Made by a program: the position numbers and the translations under genes | Assembly: GCA_035640355.1 (NCBI GenBank) | Contig: DASQWI010000011.1 | Span: forward strand, 186,001 to 250,000 | Source of the DNA: Actinomycetota bacterium | Lineage (GTDB): Bacteria; Actinomycetota; UBA4738; HRBIN12 | Length of the DNA: 64,000 nucleotides | Reading direction: 5' to 3' | Shown: piece after piece, positions 51,139 to 60,413 of the stretch | Numbering within the stretch: position 1 is the stretch's first letter | How the letters are laid out: every line of letters starts with the position of its first letter | The notes under the pieces: generated by a model | Told to the model about the DNA's origin: nothing | The model's database searches: none | What the model saw: only the letters and a program-made list of their open reading frames with translations

Positions 51139-52598
51139 AGCCAGGCGCCTTCGGGAAGCTCGGCGGCCGCGCGCGCCGCGTCGTCCCCGCGCGCCATGGC
51201 GAAGTCACCGCATCGAGCGCCATCGGGAAGGACCTTCAGTGGGTTCATCCGGGCGTCGGGATCGAACGCCGAGCGAACGCACGCCTGCGCCGAGAGATCC
51301 TCGGCGGTGAACACGAGGGGCATGAAGTCCCGCTTCTCCAGACCGATGCCGTGCTCGCCGGAGAGCGCTCCACCGGCATCGACGCAGAGCCGGACGATCT
51401 CCTCGCTCGCGGCGAGAACGCGCTCGAGCGTTCCCGGAACGGTTCGGTCGAACGAGAGCAACGGATGGAGGTTGCCGTCGCCCGCGTGGAACACGTTCGT
51501 CACGATGAGGTCGTGACGGTCGGCGATGTCGTACACGCCGGCGAGGACGTCGACGAGCTTGGACCGCGGTACGACGCAGTCGTGGAGGTGGTAGTGCGGC
51601 GCGATCTGAGCAACCGCGCCGAACGCCGACTTCCGCCCCTTCCAGATCAGCGCCGCTTCGGCTTCGTCCGCCGCGACGCGGATCGTTCGAACGCCATTGG
51701 CGCTCGCCGCCGACTCGACCGCGGTCGCCTGCTCCTCGACCGCGGCCTCCGTGCCGTCGACCTCGACGATGAGGATCGCGGCGGCGTCGGTCGGGTAGCC
51801 GGCGTGCGCGAACCGCTCGGCGGCGACGACGATCCCATGGTCCATCATCTCGACGGCGGCAGGAACGACCCCGCTCGCGATGATCGCCGAAACCGTTGCG
51901 GCGCAGTCGCCAACGGTATCGAAGTCGAGCAGCATGGTCCGGATGGCCGGCGGCAGGGGCGTCAGCCGGACGCACACGGCGGCGACGACGCCGAGCGTTC
52001 CCTCCGACCCGACGAAGACTGCTCGAAGGTCGTAGCCGGCCGCCTCGGGGCCCTCGGAGCCGAGCCGTTCGACGGTCCCGTCGGGCAGGACGACGTCGAG
52101 CGCGAGGACGTGGTTCGACGTCACGCCGTAGGCCAGGCAGTGCGGTCCGCCGGCGTTCGTGCTGACGTTGCCGCCGATCGAGGATGTCTGCTGCGACGAC
52201 GGGTCTGGCGCGTAGGTGAACCCGTACGGGCGGAGAGCGTTCGCCAGGTCGAGGTTCGCCAACCCCGGCTCCACCCACGCGATACGATCGGCCGGACGAA
52301 CCTCGATGAGGTCGGTCATCTTCGACGTGACCACCACGAGCGCGTCCCCGATCGGCGTCGACCCCCCGGCGAGGCCGGTTCCCGAGCCGCGCGGCACGAT
52401 CGGCAGGCCGTGCTCGCCGGCGATACGAACGCACGCGACCACGTCCGATAGTCGTTGGGGGAACGCCACGAGCGCGCATCCACCCTCGACGAGCGACGCG
52501 TCGCGCGCGTACAGACGGAGGGCGAGCGGATCGGAGAGGACCTCGGATTGACCGAGCGCTCCCTCGAGTGCGCGACGTGCTGCCTCGACGTCGGCCAT
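51135..52598 (-). CDS. glcD: Glycolate oxidase FAD subunit GlcD
   Basis: A 487-residue FAD-linked oxidase (vanillyl-alcohol oxidase fold). The FAD signature VPRGSGTGLAGGSTPIGDAL, then SSIGGNVSTNAGGPHCLAYG, AVFVGSEGTLGVVAAV and the C-terminal NVFHAGDGNLHPLLSFDR, GALSGEHGIGLEKRDFM and AFDPDARMNPLKVLP all match GlcD. It is the first gene of glcDEF. ATG 52598 is the first in-frame start. Related D-lactate dehydrogenases cannot be excluded, but the E and F partners favour glycolate. Confidence 0.94.
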   Translation of the reverse strand: MADVEAARRALEGALGQSEVLSDPLALRLYARDASLVEGGCALVAFPQRLSDVVACVRIAGEHGLPIVPRGSGTGLAGGSTPIGDALVVVTSKMTDLIEVRPADRIAWVEPGLANLDLANALRPYGFTYAPDPSSQQTSSIGGNVSTNAGGPHCLAYGVTSNHVLALDVVLPDGTVERLGSEGPEAAGYDLRAVFVGSEGTLGVVAAVCVRLTPLPPAIRTMLLDFDTVGDCAATVSAIIASGVVPAAVEMMDHGIVVAAERFAHAGYPTDAAAILIVEVDGTEAAVEEQATAVESAASANGVRTIRVAADEAEAALIWKGRKSAFGAVAQIAPHYHLHDCVVPRSKLVDVLAGVYDIADRHDLIVTNVFHAGDGNLHPLLSFDRTVPGTLERVLAASEEIVRLCVDAGGALSGEHGIGLEKRDFMPLVFTAEDLSAQACVRSAFDPDARMNPLKVLPDGARCGDFAMARGDDAARAAAELPEGAWL

Positions 52599-52645
52599 GA
52601 CGCGCGTTCAGGCTAACGCGGTCCGTCGATCGGTTGAACGCTGCG

Positions 52646-52993
52646 TTAGGCGACCCGGCCGGGCTGACCCTCAGGCGTCGACAGCGGTCGGCCCTCCGCC
52701 GCCCACTCCTCGAGCCCACCATCCAGGTTGTGGGCAGTGAACCCACGCGCCTGCAGCATCAAGGCGCCGAGCTCGCTGCGGTTGCCCGAACGACACACGA
52801 CGACCGTTTCCTTGTTCGGATCGAGCTGGTCGACGGCGCCGGCCAGGATCGAGTTCAGCGGGACGTGGATCGAGCCTTCGATGCGCCCCGCCTCCCACTC
52901 GTCGGGCTCACGGCAGTCGACGATCTGCACCTCGTGGAGGCGCTCGGCCAGGCCGCTCGATGTCGTGAGATCGCTCGTGGTGTCTCCCCGCAC
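52646..52993 (-). CDS. Rhodanese-like sulphurtransferase
   Basis: A 115-residue single-domain rhodanese. VQIVDCREPDEWEAGRIEGS and the active-site loop VVVCRSGNRSELGALML with C67 indicate a persulphide-carrying sulphurtransferase; NLDGGLEEWAAEGRP closes the domain. It ends 47 bases before glcD on the same strand. A role is not certain. The sulphur donor function could serve the molybdenum cofactor sulphido ligand, but there is no direct link. GTG 52993 is the likely start. Confidence 0.9.
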   Translation of the reverse strand: MRGDTTSDLTTSSGLAERLHEVQIVDCREPDEWEAGRIEGSIHVPLNSILAGAVDQLDPNKETVVVCRSGNRSELGALMLQARGFTAHNLDGGLEEWAAEGRPLSTPEGQPGRVA

Positions 52994-53040
52994 GCGAGGG
53001 AACGGGAAAAGGCAATGCTAGCAGCGCGTCCGCGTACGAC

Positions 53041-53556
53041 TCACTCGCCGAGAGCGCGTTGGAACGCGTCGAGGGCCTCGCCATCGAACAGCACGAAGCG
53101 AACCTCGTGGACGGATGTCCGCGCGCCCCGCACGGATTGAATCGCCACGGATGCTGCCTCCTGAACCGGGTACCCGAACACGCCTGTCGAGATAGCGGGA
53201 AACGCCACCGTCTTGGCGCCGAGCTCGTCGGCCACGCGCAACGCCTCCGCGTGGCACGTTGCGAGAAGCTGAGCTGGTTCGTCTACGCGGTCGTAGACCG
53301 GCCCGACGGTGTGGATCACCCACTGCGACGGCAGCTCACCCGCCGTCGTCGCGACCGCCTGCCCCGTTGGAAGACCGTCCGGGAACCGCGTCCGCCGGAC
53401 CTCTTTGCACTCCTCGAGGATCGCCGGGCCACCTTTGCGGTGGATCGCGCCGTCGACGCCACCGCCGCCGAGCAGGGACGAGTTCGCCGCGTTCACCACC
53501 GCGTCGACCTGCTGTTCGGTGATGTCGCCTCGCGCGAGCATGATCCGTGGAGCCAC
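53041..53556 (-). CDS. Macro-domain protein (ADP-ribose or O-acetyl-ADP-ribose deacetylase type)
   Basis: A 171-residue macro domain of the YmdB/MacroD type. Signatures are RGDITEQQVDAVVNAANSSL, then LGGGGVDGAIHRKGG and AFPAISTGVFGYPVQEAASV. Members remove ADP-ribose from proteins or deacetylate O-acetyl-ADP-ribose. GTG 53556 lies six bases after TACGCT, which supports this start. The gene is divergent from the sugar ABC operon. Confidence 0.92.
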   Translation of the reverse strand: MAPRIMLARGDITEQQVDAVVNAANSSLLGGGGVDGAIHRKGGPAILEECKEVRRTRFPDGLPTGQAVATTAGELPSQWVIHTVGPVYDRVDEPAQLLATCHAEALRVADELGAKTVAFPAISTGVFGYPVQEAASVAIQSVRGARTSVHEVRFVLFDGEALDAFQRALGE

Positions 53557-53562
53557 GACGTC

Positions 53563-53568
53563 AGCGTA
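53563..53568 (-). promoter_or_regulatory. Candidate -10 box (TACGCT) of the macro-domain gene
   Basis: On the minus strand TACGCT ends six bases before GTG 53556. Confidence 0.5.
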
Positions 53569-53655
53569 GCCTGCGCCGAGCCACCGGTTCGACCTGGGAA
53601 CGCCACCTGCGGTTCAATACCCGTAGCTGAACGAACCAAGGAGACGGAGGGAAGC

Positions 53656-54870
53656 GTGGCCGAGATCGTGATGGACGACGTATCGAAGGTCTATCCAGAT
53701 GGAACCGTCGGCATCTCGGACCTCAGTCTGGACATCAAGGACGGCGAGTTCATCGTGCTCGTCGGCCCGTCGGGCTGCGGCAAGACCACCGCGCTGCGGA
53801 TGGTCGCCGGACTGGAGAGCATCACCGGCGGAACGATCAGCATCGGCGACCGGGTCGTGAACGCGGTTCCCCCGAAGGAACGCGACATCGCGATGGTGTT
53901 CCAGAACTACGCGCTGTATCCCCACATGAGCGTGTACGACAACATGGCGTTCGGGCTGAAGCTGCGGAAGCTGTCGAAGGAGGAGATCGACCGGCGAGTG
54001 AAGGAAGCCGCGACCATCCTCGGATTGGAGGACTTCCTTCAACGCAAGCCGAAGGCGCTGTCGGGCGGTCAGCGCCAGCGCGTGGCGATGGGTCGCGCGA
54101 TCGTTCGCGAGCCGAAGGCGTTCCTCATGGACGAGCCGCTGTCCAACCTGGACGCGAAGCTCCGCGTGCAGATGCGTTCCGAGATCGCCCGCATCCAGCA
54201 CGAGCTCGGCGTGACGACCCTGTACGTGACGCACGACCAGACCGAGGCGATGACGATGGGCGACCGCGTCGCGGTCATTCGCAAGGGCGTGCTGCAGCAG
54301 GCCGACACGCCGCAGTACCTGTACGACCACCCGTTGAACCTGTTCGTCGCCGGTTTCATCGGGTCCCCGGCGATGAACATGGTCGAGGCGACGGTCGCGC
54401 GAACGAACGGATCGGCGGCGATCGAGTTCGGCGGCTACAAGCTGCGCATCCCGGATCACGTGATGTCATTGCGGCCGGCGCTGAAGGGGTTCGACGGGAA
54501 GCGGGTGATCGCCGGGATCCGCCCGGAGGACATGGAAGATGCGTCGCTCGGATCGCAGGCCTCCGATGACCGGATCCGATCGACGGTCGACCTCCGCGAG
54601 GCATTGGGCTCGGACGTCGTTGTCCACTTCAAGGTGAACGCGCCGCCGGCGATCACGGAGGACGTCAAGGAGCTCGCGCACGACGTCGGCGCCGAGGCCC
54701 TCGAGGACGTGGAGCACAAGGCCGAGCAGGGCGAGTCGACGTTCGTCGCTCGGCTCAATCCGCGGACGAAGGCCCAGCAAGGCGAGCCGATCGAGCTCAC
54801 CGTCGACGTCGGCCGGATGCACTTCTTCGATCCCGACACCGGACTCGGGATCTACGAGGACGGCGCCTGA
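53656..54870 (+). CDS. Sugar ABC transporter ATP-binding protein (MsmK/UgpC type)
   Basis: A 404-residue ATPase of the CUT1 carbohydrate uptake group. Walker A GPSGCGKTTALRMVAGLE, Q-loop MVFQNYALYPHMSVYDNMAF, signature LSGGQRQRVAMGRAIV, Walker B AFLMDEPLSNLD and switch His in YVTHDQTEAMT are intact. The C-terminal TOBE-type domain (about 240-400) is longer than average, with a segment VKELAHDVGAEALEDVEH that I do not recognise. It energises the downstream permeases. GTG 53656 has a strong ribosome site (GGAGGG). Confidence 0.93.
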   Translation: MAEIVMDDVSKVYPDGTVGISDLSLDIKDGEFIVLVGPSGCGKTTALRMVAGLESITGGTISIGDRVVNAVPPKERDIAMVFQNYALYPHMSVYDNMAFGLKLRKLSKEEIDRRVKEAATILGLEDFLQRKPKALSGGQRQRVAMGRAIVREPKAFLMDEPLSNLDAKLRVQMRSEIARIQHELGVTTLYVTHDQTEAMTMGDRVAVIRKGVLQQADTPQYLYDHPLNLFVAGFIGSPAMNMVEATVARTNGSAAIEFGGYKLRIPDHVMSLRPALKGFDGKRVIAGIRPEDMEDASLGSQASDDRIRSTVDLREALGSDVVVHFKVNAPPAITEDVKELAHDVGAEALEDVEHKAEQGESTFVARLNPRTKAQQGEPIELTVDVGRMHFFDPDTGLGIYEDGA

Positions 54871-56264
54871 GCCGAGACTCCGCAATCCACGCCTTCCCCG
54901 ACGGCTTTCTCTGGGGTGTCGCCACGTCGGCGTACCAGGTCGAGGGCGCCGTTCACGAGGATGGGCGCGGAGTCTCCATCTGGGACACGTTCTGTCGGAC
55001 CCCGGGAAAGGTCCGAGGCGGCGAGACCGGGGACGTCGCCTGCGACCAGTACCACCGGTACGAACAGGACGCCGACCTCATGGCGGAGCTCGGGATCGGG
55101 GCGTACCGGTTCTCGATCGCGTGGCCGCGGATCCAGCCCGAGGGGCGCGGTGCGCCGAACCGAGCCGGGCTCGATCACTATCGCCGACTCGTCGACGCGC
55201 TGAACCGACGGGGCATCGCCCCTGTGGCGACGCTGTACCACTGGGACCTTCCCCAGGCTCTCGAGGACGCGGGCGGGTGGCCGGTTCGCGAGACCGCCGA
55301 GCGCTTCGCCGAGTACGCACGCCTCGTCCACGACGCACTCGGAGGCGAGGTGCCGTACTGGATCACGTTGAACGAGCCGTGGGTCGCGGCGTGGCTCGGG
55401 TACGGCACCGGCGTGCACGCGCCCGGCAAGAACGACGATGCGCTCGCCCTCGCAGCGACCCACCACCTGCTGCTCGCGCACGGACTCGCCCTCGATGCGC
55501 TGACAACCGGCGAGGTCGGCATCGCCCCGAACCTCGAGCCGTGCCTGCCGGAGACCGATCGGCCGGAAGACGTCCGCGCCGCGCGCCTGGCCGATCTCCA
55601 CCTCAACGCGTTGGTGCTGGATCCGCTTTTCGGCCGCGGATATCCGCGCGAGCTCATCGAGCACTTCCGCGGCGTGACCGACATGGAGTTCGTGCTGGAC
55701 GGCGATCTCGAGGCCATCTCCGGGCCGCTCGACTACCTTGGCGTGAACTACTACCGCCGGCACACCGTGAGCGCGCGTCCGCGACCCGGGCGCTCCAGCG
55801 GGGACTTCCCCGGATCGCTCGGCGCATGGTCGTACCCGCCGCCGGGCGTCGAGGTGACCGCGATGGGGTGGCCCGTGGAGCCCGAGGGCCTCGCCGTCGT
55901 CCTGACCAGGATCCATCGCGAGTACGGGCCGGCAAAGATCTTGATCACCGAGAACGGAGCGGCTTTTGAGGACGAGCCGGGAGTCGACGGTTTCGTCCAG
56001 GACGATCGTCGCGTGACGTATCTGCGTGAGCACGTGACGGCTGCGAAAGACGCGCTCGACCAGGGGGTTCCACTGGCCGGGTATTTCGCCTGGTCGCTGC
56101 TCGACAACTTCGAGTGGGCGGAGGGGTACGCGAAGCGGTTCGGCGTGGTCCGGGTTGACGTCGCCACCCAGGTCCGGACGCCGAAGGCCAGCGGGCGCTG
56201 GTTCGCCGACCTCATTGCGCGTTCGGACGACGGCGCCATGGCTCGACCCACGACCCCGGGTTGA
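54867..56264 (+). CDS. GH1 beta-glucosidase with probable CTG start
   Basis: About 465 residues, intracellular glycoside hydrolase family 1, cleaving beta-glucosides. The acid/base glutamate is E170 in WITLNEPWVAAWLGYG; the nucleophile is E362 in ILITENGAAF. The N-terminal signature FPDGFLWGVATSAYQVEGAV lies upstream of any in-frame ATG, GTG or TTG (first ATG is 55080). CTG 54867 overlaps the ATPase stop (CTGA) and has GAGGA (54856-54860) six bases before it, so translation-coupled CTG initiation is likely. No signal peptide is seen, consistent with hydrolysis after import by the flanking transporter. Confidence 0.92.
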   Translation: MSRDSAIHAFPDGFLWGVATSAYQVEGAVHEDGRGVSIWDTFCRTPGKVRGGETGDVACDQYHRYEQDADLMAELGIGAYRFSIAWPRIQPEGRGAPNRAGLDHYRRLVDALNRRGIAPVATLYHWDLPQALEDAGGWPVRETAERFAEYARLVHDALGGEVPYWITLNEPWVAAWLGYGTGVHAPGKNDDALALAATHHLLLAHGLALDALTTGEVGIAPNLEPCLPETDRPEDVRAARLADLHLNALVLDPLFGRGYPRELIEHFRGVTDMEFVLDGDLEAISGPLDYLGVNYYRRHTVSARPRPGRSSGDFPGSLGAWSYPPPGVEVTAMGWPVEPEGLAVVLTRIHREYGPAKILITENGAAFEDEPGVDGFVQDDRRVTYLREHVTAAKDALDQGVPLAGYFAWSLLDNFEWAEGYAKRFGVVRVDVATQVRTPKASGRWFADLIARSDDGAMARPTTPG

Positions 56265-56319
56265 CCGTATTAGATACGTGTGGGCGAAATAGCTTGCCCG
56301 CGAGAGAGGGGGAAGGCGT

Positions 56320-57639
56320 ATGCGTTTGCTCAGGCTGATGGCGCTAGCTGTCGTCCTCGTCCTGGTCGGAGCGGCTTGCGCCGCCGACGAGGACGGAGAC
56401 GGCGGTGGCGGCGGGGGAGGAGGTAACGAGAACACCGGCACGGTGAACGTGCTCTCGGCCGGCGACCCCGGAGAGGTCGAGGTCTACAACGGGATCATCG
56501 ACGAGCTGATCAATGCGAACGTCGACTACACGGCCGAGATCGAGGCCTCGGGCGAGGCGGAGCAGCAGGCTCAGATCCGGGCCGAGGCCGGCACCCTGGA
56601 CATCTTCCTGGCGCCGCAGCCGGGACTCGTCGCTGACCTCGCACAGGCTGGCCAGCTCACGTCGCTGGAGGACCTGGGGATGGACGTCGGCCAGCTCGAG
56701 GAGCTGTTCGGCGAGTACTTCGTGTCGCTCGGCGAGGTCGACGGCCAGCACTACGGTGTCCCCACCAACATCAACCTGAAGAGCATGGTGTGGTACCCGA
56801 AGGACGACTTCGACGCCGCGGGATACACCGAGCCCACGACGTGGGACGAGATGCTTGCCCTGTCCGATCAGATCGTCGCCGACGGCGGGACGCCGTGGTG
56901 CGTGGGCTTCCAGAGCGAGGGGTCGACCGGCTGGCCGGCCACGGACTGGATCGAGGACATCATGCTGCGCACCGCGGGGCTCGACGTGTACGAGCAGTGG
57001 TACAAGCACGAGATCCCGTTCAACGACCCTGCCGTTCTCAACGCGGCGCAGATGTTCGGCGACGTCATGTTCCACCCGGACTACGTGCTCGGCGGCGCGG
57101 AGAACACGCCGTCGGTCCAGTTCGGTGAGGCGCCGCTCCCGATGTTCGACGATCCGCCGGGATGCTGGTTGCATCGACAGGCCAGTTTCATCAACGCGTT
57201 CTTCCCGGAGGGCACCGAAGCCGGTGTCGACTACGACTGGTTCCCGCTCCCGCCGATCGACCAGGAGGGGACACTGTTCGCCGGTGAGCTCGCCGTCGTG
57301 GGGACGGGCGGGAACCGTCCGGAGGTCCGGGACTTCCTCGAGCGGTTCATGGCCGAGGACGTCCAGTGCGCGCTCTCGGGCGATCCGGCGTCGTCCCGCA
57401 TCTCCCCGAACATCAACGTCGGCGCGGACTGCTACGCGAACGACATCCTCGCCGAGTCGTCCACCGTACTGACGGACGGCCTGTCCGCGGGGACGGCCGG
57501 GTTCGACGCGTCGGACCTGATGCCGTCGGCCGTCGGGGCGGGCAGCTTCTGGACGGGGATGGTGGACTACATGCGCGACGGTCCGGACTCGATCCAGGGG
57601 ATCCTCGACGAGATCGAATCGAGCTGGCCGGCGGAGTAG
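56320..57639 (+). CDS. Sugar ABC transporter substrate-binding lipoprotein
   Basis: A 439-residue lipoprotein. The signal peptide ends in the lipobox VGAAC with C20, followed by a flexible Asp/Gly-rich spacer. The rest is a family 1 extracellular solute-binding protein (LSAGDPGEVEVYNGIIDELI, then GQHYGVPTNINLKSMVWYPK and WPATDWIEDIMLRTAGLDVY). It should capture oligosaccharides, perhaps beta-glucosides given the adjacent GH1 enzyme. A ribosome site GAGGGGGAAGG precedes the ATG. Confidence 0.92.
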   Translation: MRLLRLMALAVVLVLVGAACAADEDGDGGGGGGGGNENTGTVNVLSAGDPGEVEVYNGIIDELINANVDYTAEIEASGEAEQQAQIRAEAGTLDIFLAPQPGLVADLAQAGQLTSLEDLGMDVGQLEELFGEYFVSLGEVDGQHYGVPTNINLKSMVWYPKDDFDAAGYTEPTTWDEMLALSDQIVADGGTPWCVGFQSEGSTGWPATDWIEDIMLRTAGLDVYEQWYKHEIPFNDPAVLNAAQMFGDVMFHPDYVLGGAENTPSVQFGEAPLPMFDDPPGCWLHRQASFINAFFPEGTEAGVDYDWFPLPPIDQEGTLFAGELAVVGTGGNRPEVRDFLERFMAEDVQCALSGDPASSRISPNINVGADCYANDILAESSTVLTDGLSAGTAGFDASDLMPSAVGAGSFWTGMVDYMRDGPDSIQGILDEIESSWPAE

Positions 57640-57659
57640 AACCGAGGAGAGTTGCCGGA

Positions 57660-57692
57660 ACGAGGGGCGGCCGCACAGCGGCCGCCCCTCGT
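57660..57692 (+). terminator. Strong hairpin between the binding-protein and permease genes
   Basis: A 14-bp GC-rich stem (57661-57674 / 57678-57691) with a 3-base loop, then TGTTTG. It may partly end transcription or protect upstream mRNA, so that the binding protein is made in excess over the permeases. Confidence 0.65.
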
Positions 57693-57732
57693 GTTTGCGC
57701 GAGTGACCGAGGTCGGGAGAGGATGACCCGAC

Positions 57733-58860
57733 GTGACCGACACGACCCCTGAAGCGGTCGCACCGCCCGCGTCCGCGGGACGGGCAGGCGTCTTCGTCCT
57801 CCGGCTGCTCAGCGCGATCGTCGTCCCCATCGTCGCCTTCACCCTCCTGTGGGTGACGTTCGACTACCTGCGCGACGAGAACGCCAATCGCTTCATCGTC
57901 GTCGGGGTCGCGCTCGTCGTCGGCGTGGGCGGCGTCTTCTTCCTCTACTGGGGGGCGAACAGGGTCATCGAGTTCCTGCCCGAGCGCGTACGCGAGGGAG
58001 TACGTCCGTACGTGTTCGTCGGCCCCTGCCTGGTGATCCTCGCGGTGTTCCTGGTGTATCCGGTCATCAACACCATCCTCATCAGCTTCAAGGACGCGAG
58101 GTCGGAGAGTTTCGTCGGGCTCGCCAATTACCGGTTCGTGTTCACCGACCACGACATGCTGACGGCCATTCGCAACACGGCGGCGTGGATCGTGATCGTC
58201 CCGTTCTTCGGCGTGACCATCGGGCTCGCGTTCGCAACACTGGCCGACCGGCTCCGGCGGGGTGAGGCGATCGCCAAGTCCGCGATCTTCCTGCCGATGG
58301 CGATCTCGTTCGCCGGAGCGTCGATCACCTGGCGGCTGATCTACGACTTTCGGCCGCAGGGATTCGGAAGCAACATCGGCCTGCTGAACGGGATCTGGAT
58401 CGGGCTCGGTCAGGACCCCGTCGCGTGGCTCACGCTACAGCCGTGGAACAACCTGTTTCTCATGGTGATCTTGATCTGGATCCAGACCGGGTTCGCGATG
58501 GTCGTGCTGTCCGCGGCGATCAAGGCGATCCCGGACGAGATCATCGAGGCGGCACGCATCGACGGCGCCTCGGAGATGCAGGTCTTCCGGCGGATCATCG
58601 TGCCGTCGATCCTGCCGACCATCGTCGTCGTTACGACTTACATGGTCATCAACGCATTGAAGGTGTTCGACATCGTTTTCATCATGGGGAACGCGGAGTC
58701 CGACGGCACGGTCGTGATCGCAGAACGGATGATCGACTGGTTCTTCAGCAGCCGGAACTTCGGACGTGGAGCGGCGATCGCCGTGGTCCTGTTCATCGTG
58801 ATCGTCCCCGTGATGATCTGGAACGTCCGGCGCTTCCGCGAGGAGGAGCTGACACGATGA
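57733..58860 (+). CDS. Sugar ABC transporter permease (MalF-like)
   Basis: A 375-residue inner-membrane protein with an N-terminal two-helix extension, then the transporter core. The EAA coupling loop is EIIEAARIDGASEMQVFRRI followed by VPSILPTIV. FLVYPVINTILISFKD and AIFLPMAISFAGASITWRL are typical. It pairs with the MalG-like permease; its stop overlaps that start (ATGA). Start GTG 57733. Confidence 0.92.
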   Translation: MTDTTPEAVAPPASAGRAGVFVLRLLSAIVVPIVAFTLLWVTFDYLRDENANRFIVVGVALVVGVGGVFFLYWGANRVIEFLPERVREGVRPYVFVGPCLVILAVFLVYPVINTILISFKDARSESFVGLANYRFVFTDHDMLTAIRNTAAWIVIVPFFGVTIGLAFATLADRLRRGEAIAKSAIFLPMAISFAGASITWRLIYDFRPQGFGSNIGLLNGIWIGLGQDPVAWLTLQPWNNLFLMVILIWIQTGFAMVVLSAAIKAIPDEIIEAARIDGASEMQVFRRIIVPSILPTIVVVTTYMVINALKVFDIVFIMGNAESDGTVVIAERMIDWFFSSRNFGRGAAIAVVLFIVIVPVMIWNVRRFREEELTR

Positions 58861-59831
58861 GCTCGACCGTCCCACCGGCCGTCGCCACCGAACCGCAGCG
58901 CGGCGAGGTCGCACTCCGCGACGTGCCCGGAGAAGCCGGAAACGTCGGCGAGCCCAAGAAGGGCGGCTGGGGCGTTCGGATCGTCGTCACGGTGATCTGC
59001 GTGGTCTGGTTGGTCCCCACGGTTGGCGTGCTGATCACGTCGTTCCGTCCGGAGAACCAGGTGCTCAGCACCGGGTGGTGGACGGTGTTCGCGCACCCGT
59101 TCCGGCTGGCCGAATGGACCGTTGAGAACTACCGGACCGCGCTCGACGCCGCCGGCTTCGGCAACGCCTTCATGAACAGCCTCGCCGTGACCATCCCGGC
59201 GACCGTCATTCCCATCACCATCGCGGCGTTCGCCGCGTACGCGTTCTCGTGGATGGACTTCAAGGGACGGTATGTGATGTTCGTCATCGTGGTCGGGCTC
59301 CTCGTCGTCCCGCTGCAGATGGCCCTGATCCCGATCCTCAAGCTGTACAACGAGGGCGCTGTGCTGTTCGGCCGGCAGATCTTCCCCGATCTCGACCTGA
59401 ACGGGACGTTCCTTGGCGTGTGGCTTGCCCACGCGGGATTCGGGCTGCCGCTCGCCACGTACCTGCTCCGCAACTACATCGGTTCGCTTCCGTCATCGAT
59501 CATCGAGTCGGCGAAGATCGACGGCGCCGACCATTTCACGATCTTCTGGCGGCTGATCATTCCGCTTTCCGTTCCGGCGCTCGCGGCGTTCGCCATCTTC
59601 CAGTTCCTGTGGGTGTGGAACGACCTCCTCGTCGCGTACGTCTTCCTCGGAGGGACCAGCCAGAACCAGGTGCTCACGGTCGCCCTGCGGAATCTCCTCG
59701 GGGGACGGGGGGAGGATTGGCAGGTGCTGACGGCCGCGGCGTTCATCTCGATGTCGCTGCCGCTCGTCGTGTTCTTCTCGCTGCAGAAGTACTTCGTGCG
59801 GGGCCTCACCGCCGGCGCCGTCAAGGGATGA
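58857..59831 (+). CDS. Sugar ABC transporter permease (MalG-like)
   Basis: A 324-residue membrane protein of the CUT1 family. The first helix is VTVICVVWLVPTVGVLITSF, and the EAA-type loop SSIIESAKIDGADHFTIFWRL is followed by IPLSVPALAAFAIFQFLWVWN. The C-terminal LQKYFVRGLTAGAVKG is nearly diagnostic for MalG-type permeases. A hydrophilic N-terminal stretch of about 38 residues precedes the first helix. The start overlaps the MalF-like stop (ATGA). Confidence 0.93.
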   Translation: MSSTVPPAVATEPQRGEVALRDVPGEAGNVGEPKKGGWGVRIVVTVICVVWLVPTVGVLITSFRPENQVLSTGWWTVFAHPFRLAEWTVENYRTALDAAGFGNAFMNSLAVTIPATVIPITIAAFAAYAFSWMDFKGRYVMFVIVVGLLVVPLQMALIPILKLYNEGAVLFGRQIFPDLDLNGTFLGVWLAHAGFGLPLATYLLRNYIGSLPSSIIESAKIDGADHFTIFWRLIIPLSVPALAAFAIFQFLWVWNDLLVAYVFLGGTSQNQVLTVALRNLLGGRGEDWQVLTAAAFISMSLPLVVFFSLQKYFVRGLTAGAVKG

Positions 59832-60394
59832 TGACCTCGAGGTCACGGCGGCCGGCCTCCGCCGGAGCCGAGCCCCTTCCGGCGCAGCGCAAGTGGCGCG
59901 CGATCCTGCTGTCCACGCTCGTTCTCGCGCCCGCGTACTGGTCGATCCTGGTGGGTCTGGTCTCCGCCGCGTCGGAGGAGGCAGACGCACCCGCGGCGGG
60001 GCCGTTCATCGCGTTTGGCTTTGCGCTGATCCCGTTCGTCTTCCTCGCGCTTGCGTTCCTGTCGGAGCACCCGCGCGGTCCGGGCGCCGTCGTCGGGGCG
60101 ATGATCCTCACACTGGTCGTCGGGGTCCCGGTCTGGGCGCTCGCCGCCGACGGCGTCACCGGCTTGGTCGCCGGCATCGGCGCAGGCGGGATCGTCGCGC
60201 TTCGATCGGACCAGGACGAGAGCTGGAAGGCGCGTGCGCTCGCGGTCGCGGTCACCGCCGCGTATGTCTTCCTCAGCGTTCGCGTCGCCGGCGACGTCGT
60301 GCTCATCGTCGCGCCGGCGCTGCCGTTCAGCGCGATTGGCGTCGCCGACCACCTGTCGGAGCGGAGACGTCTGCGCGAGGCGGGGCGGAGGTAG
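59828..60394 (+). CDS. Hypothetical multi-helix membrane protein of the sugar operon
   Basis: A 188-residue protein with about five hydrophobic helices (for example LLSTLVLAPAYWSILVGLVS and FIAFGFALIPFVFLALAFLS) and a basic N-terminus. It starts at ATG 59828, overlapping the permease stop (ATGA); ATG 59831 is the alternative. No family is recognised. Co-translation with the permeases suggests a role in the same membrane complex or pathway, but that is only inference. Confidence 0.68.
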   Translation: MMTSRSRRPASAGAEPLPAQRKWRAILLSTLVLAPAYWSILVGLVSAASEEADAPAAGPFIAFGFALIPFVFLALAFLSEHPRGPGAVVGAMILTLVVGVPVWALAADGVTGLVAGIGAGGIVALRSDQDESWKARALAVAVTAAYVFLSVRVAGDVVLIVAPALPFSAIGVADHLSERRRLREAGRR

Positions 60395-60401
60395 CCGGGA
60401 T

Positions 60402-60407
60402 TAGGCT
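60402..60407 (+). promoter_or_regulatory. Candidate -10 box (TAGGCT) of the PfkB-like gene
   Basis: TAGGCT ends six bases before GTG 60414. Confidence 0.5.
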
Positions 60408-60413
60408 CTCCGT

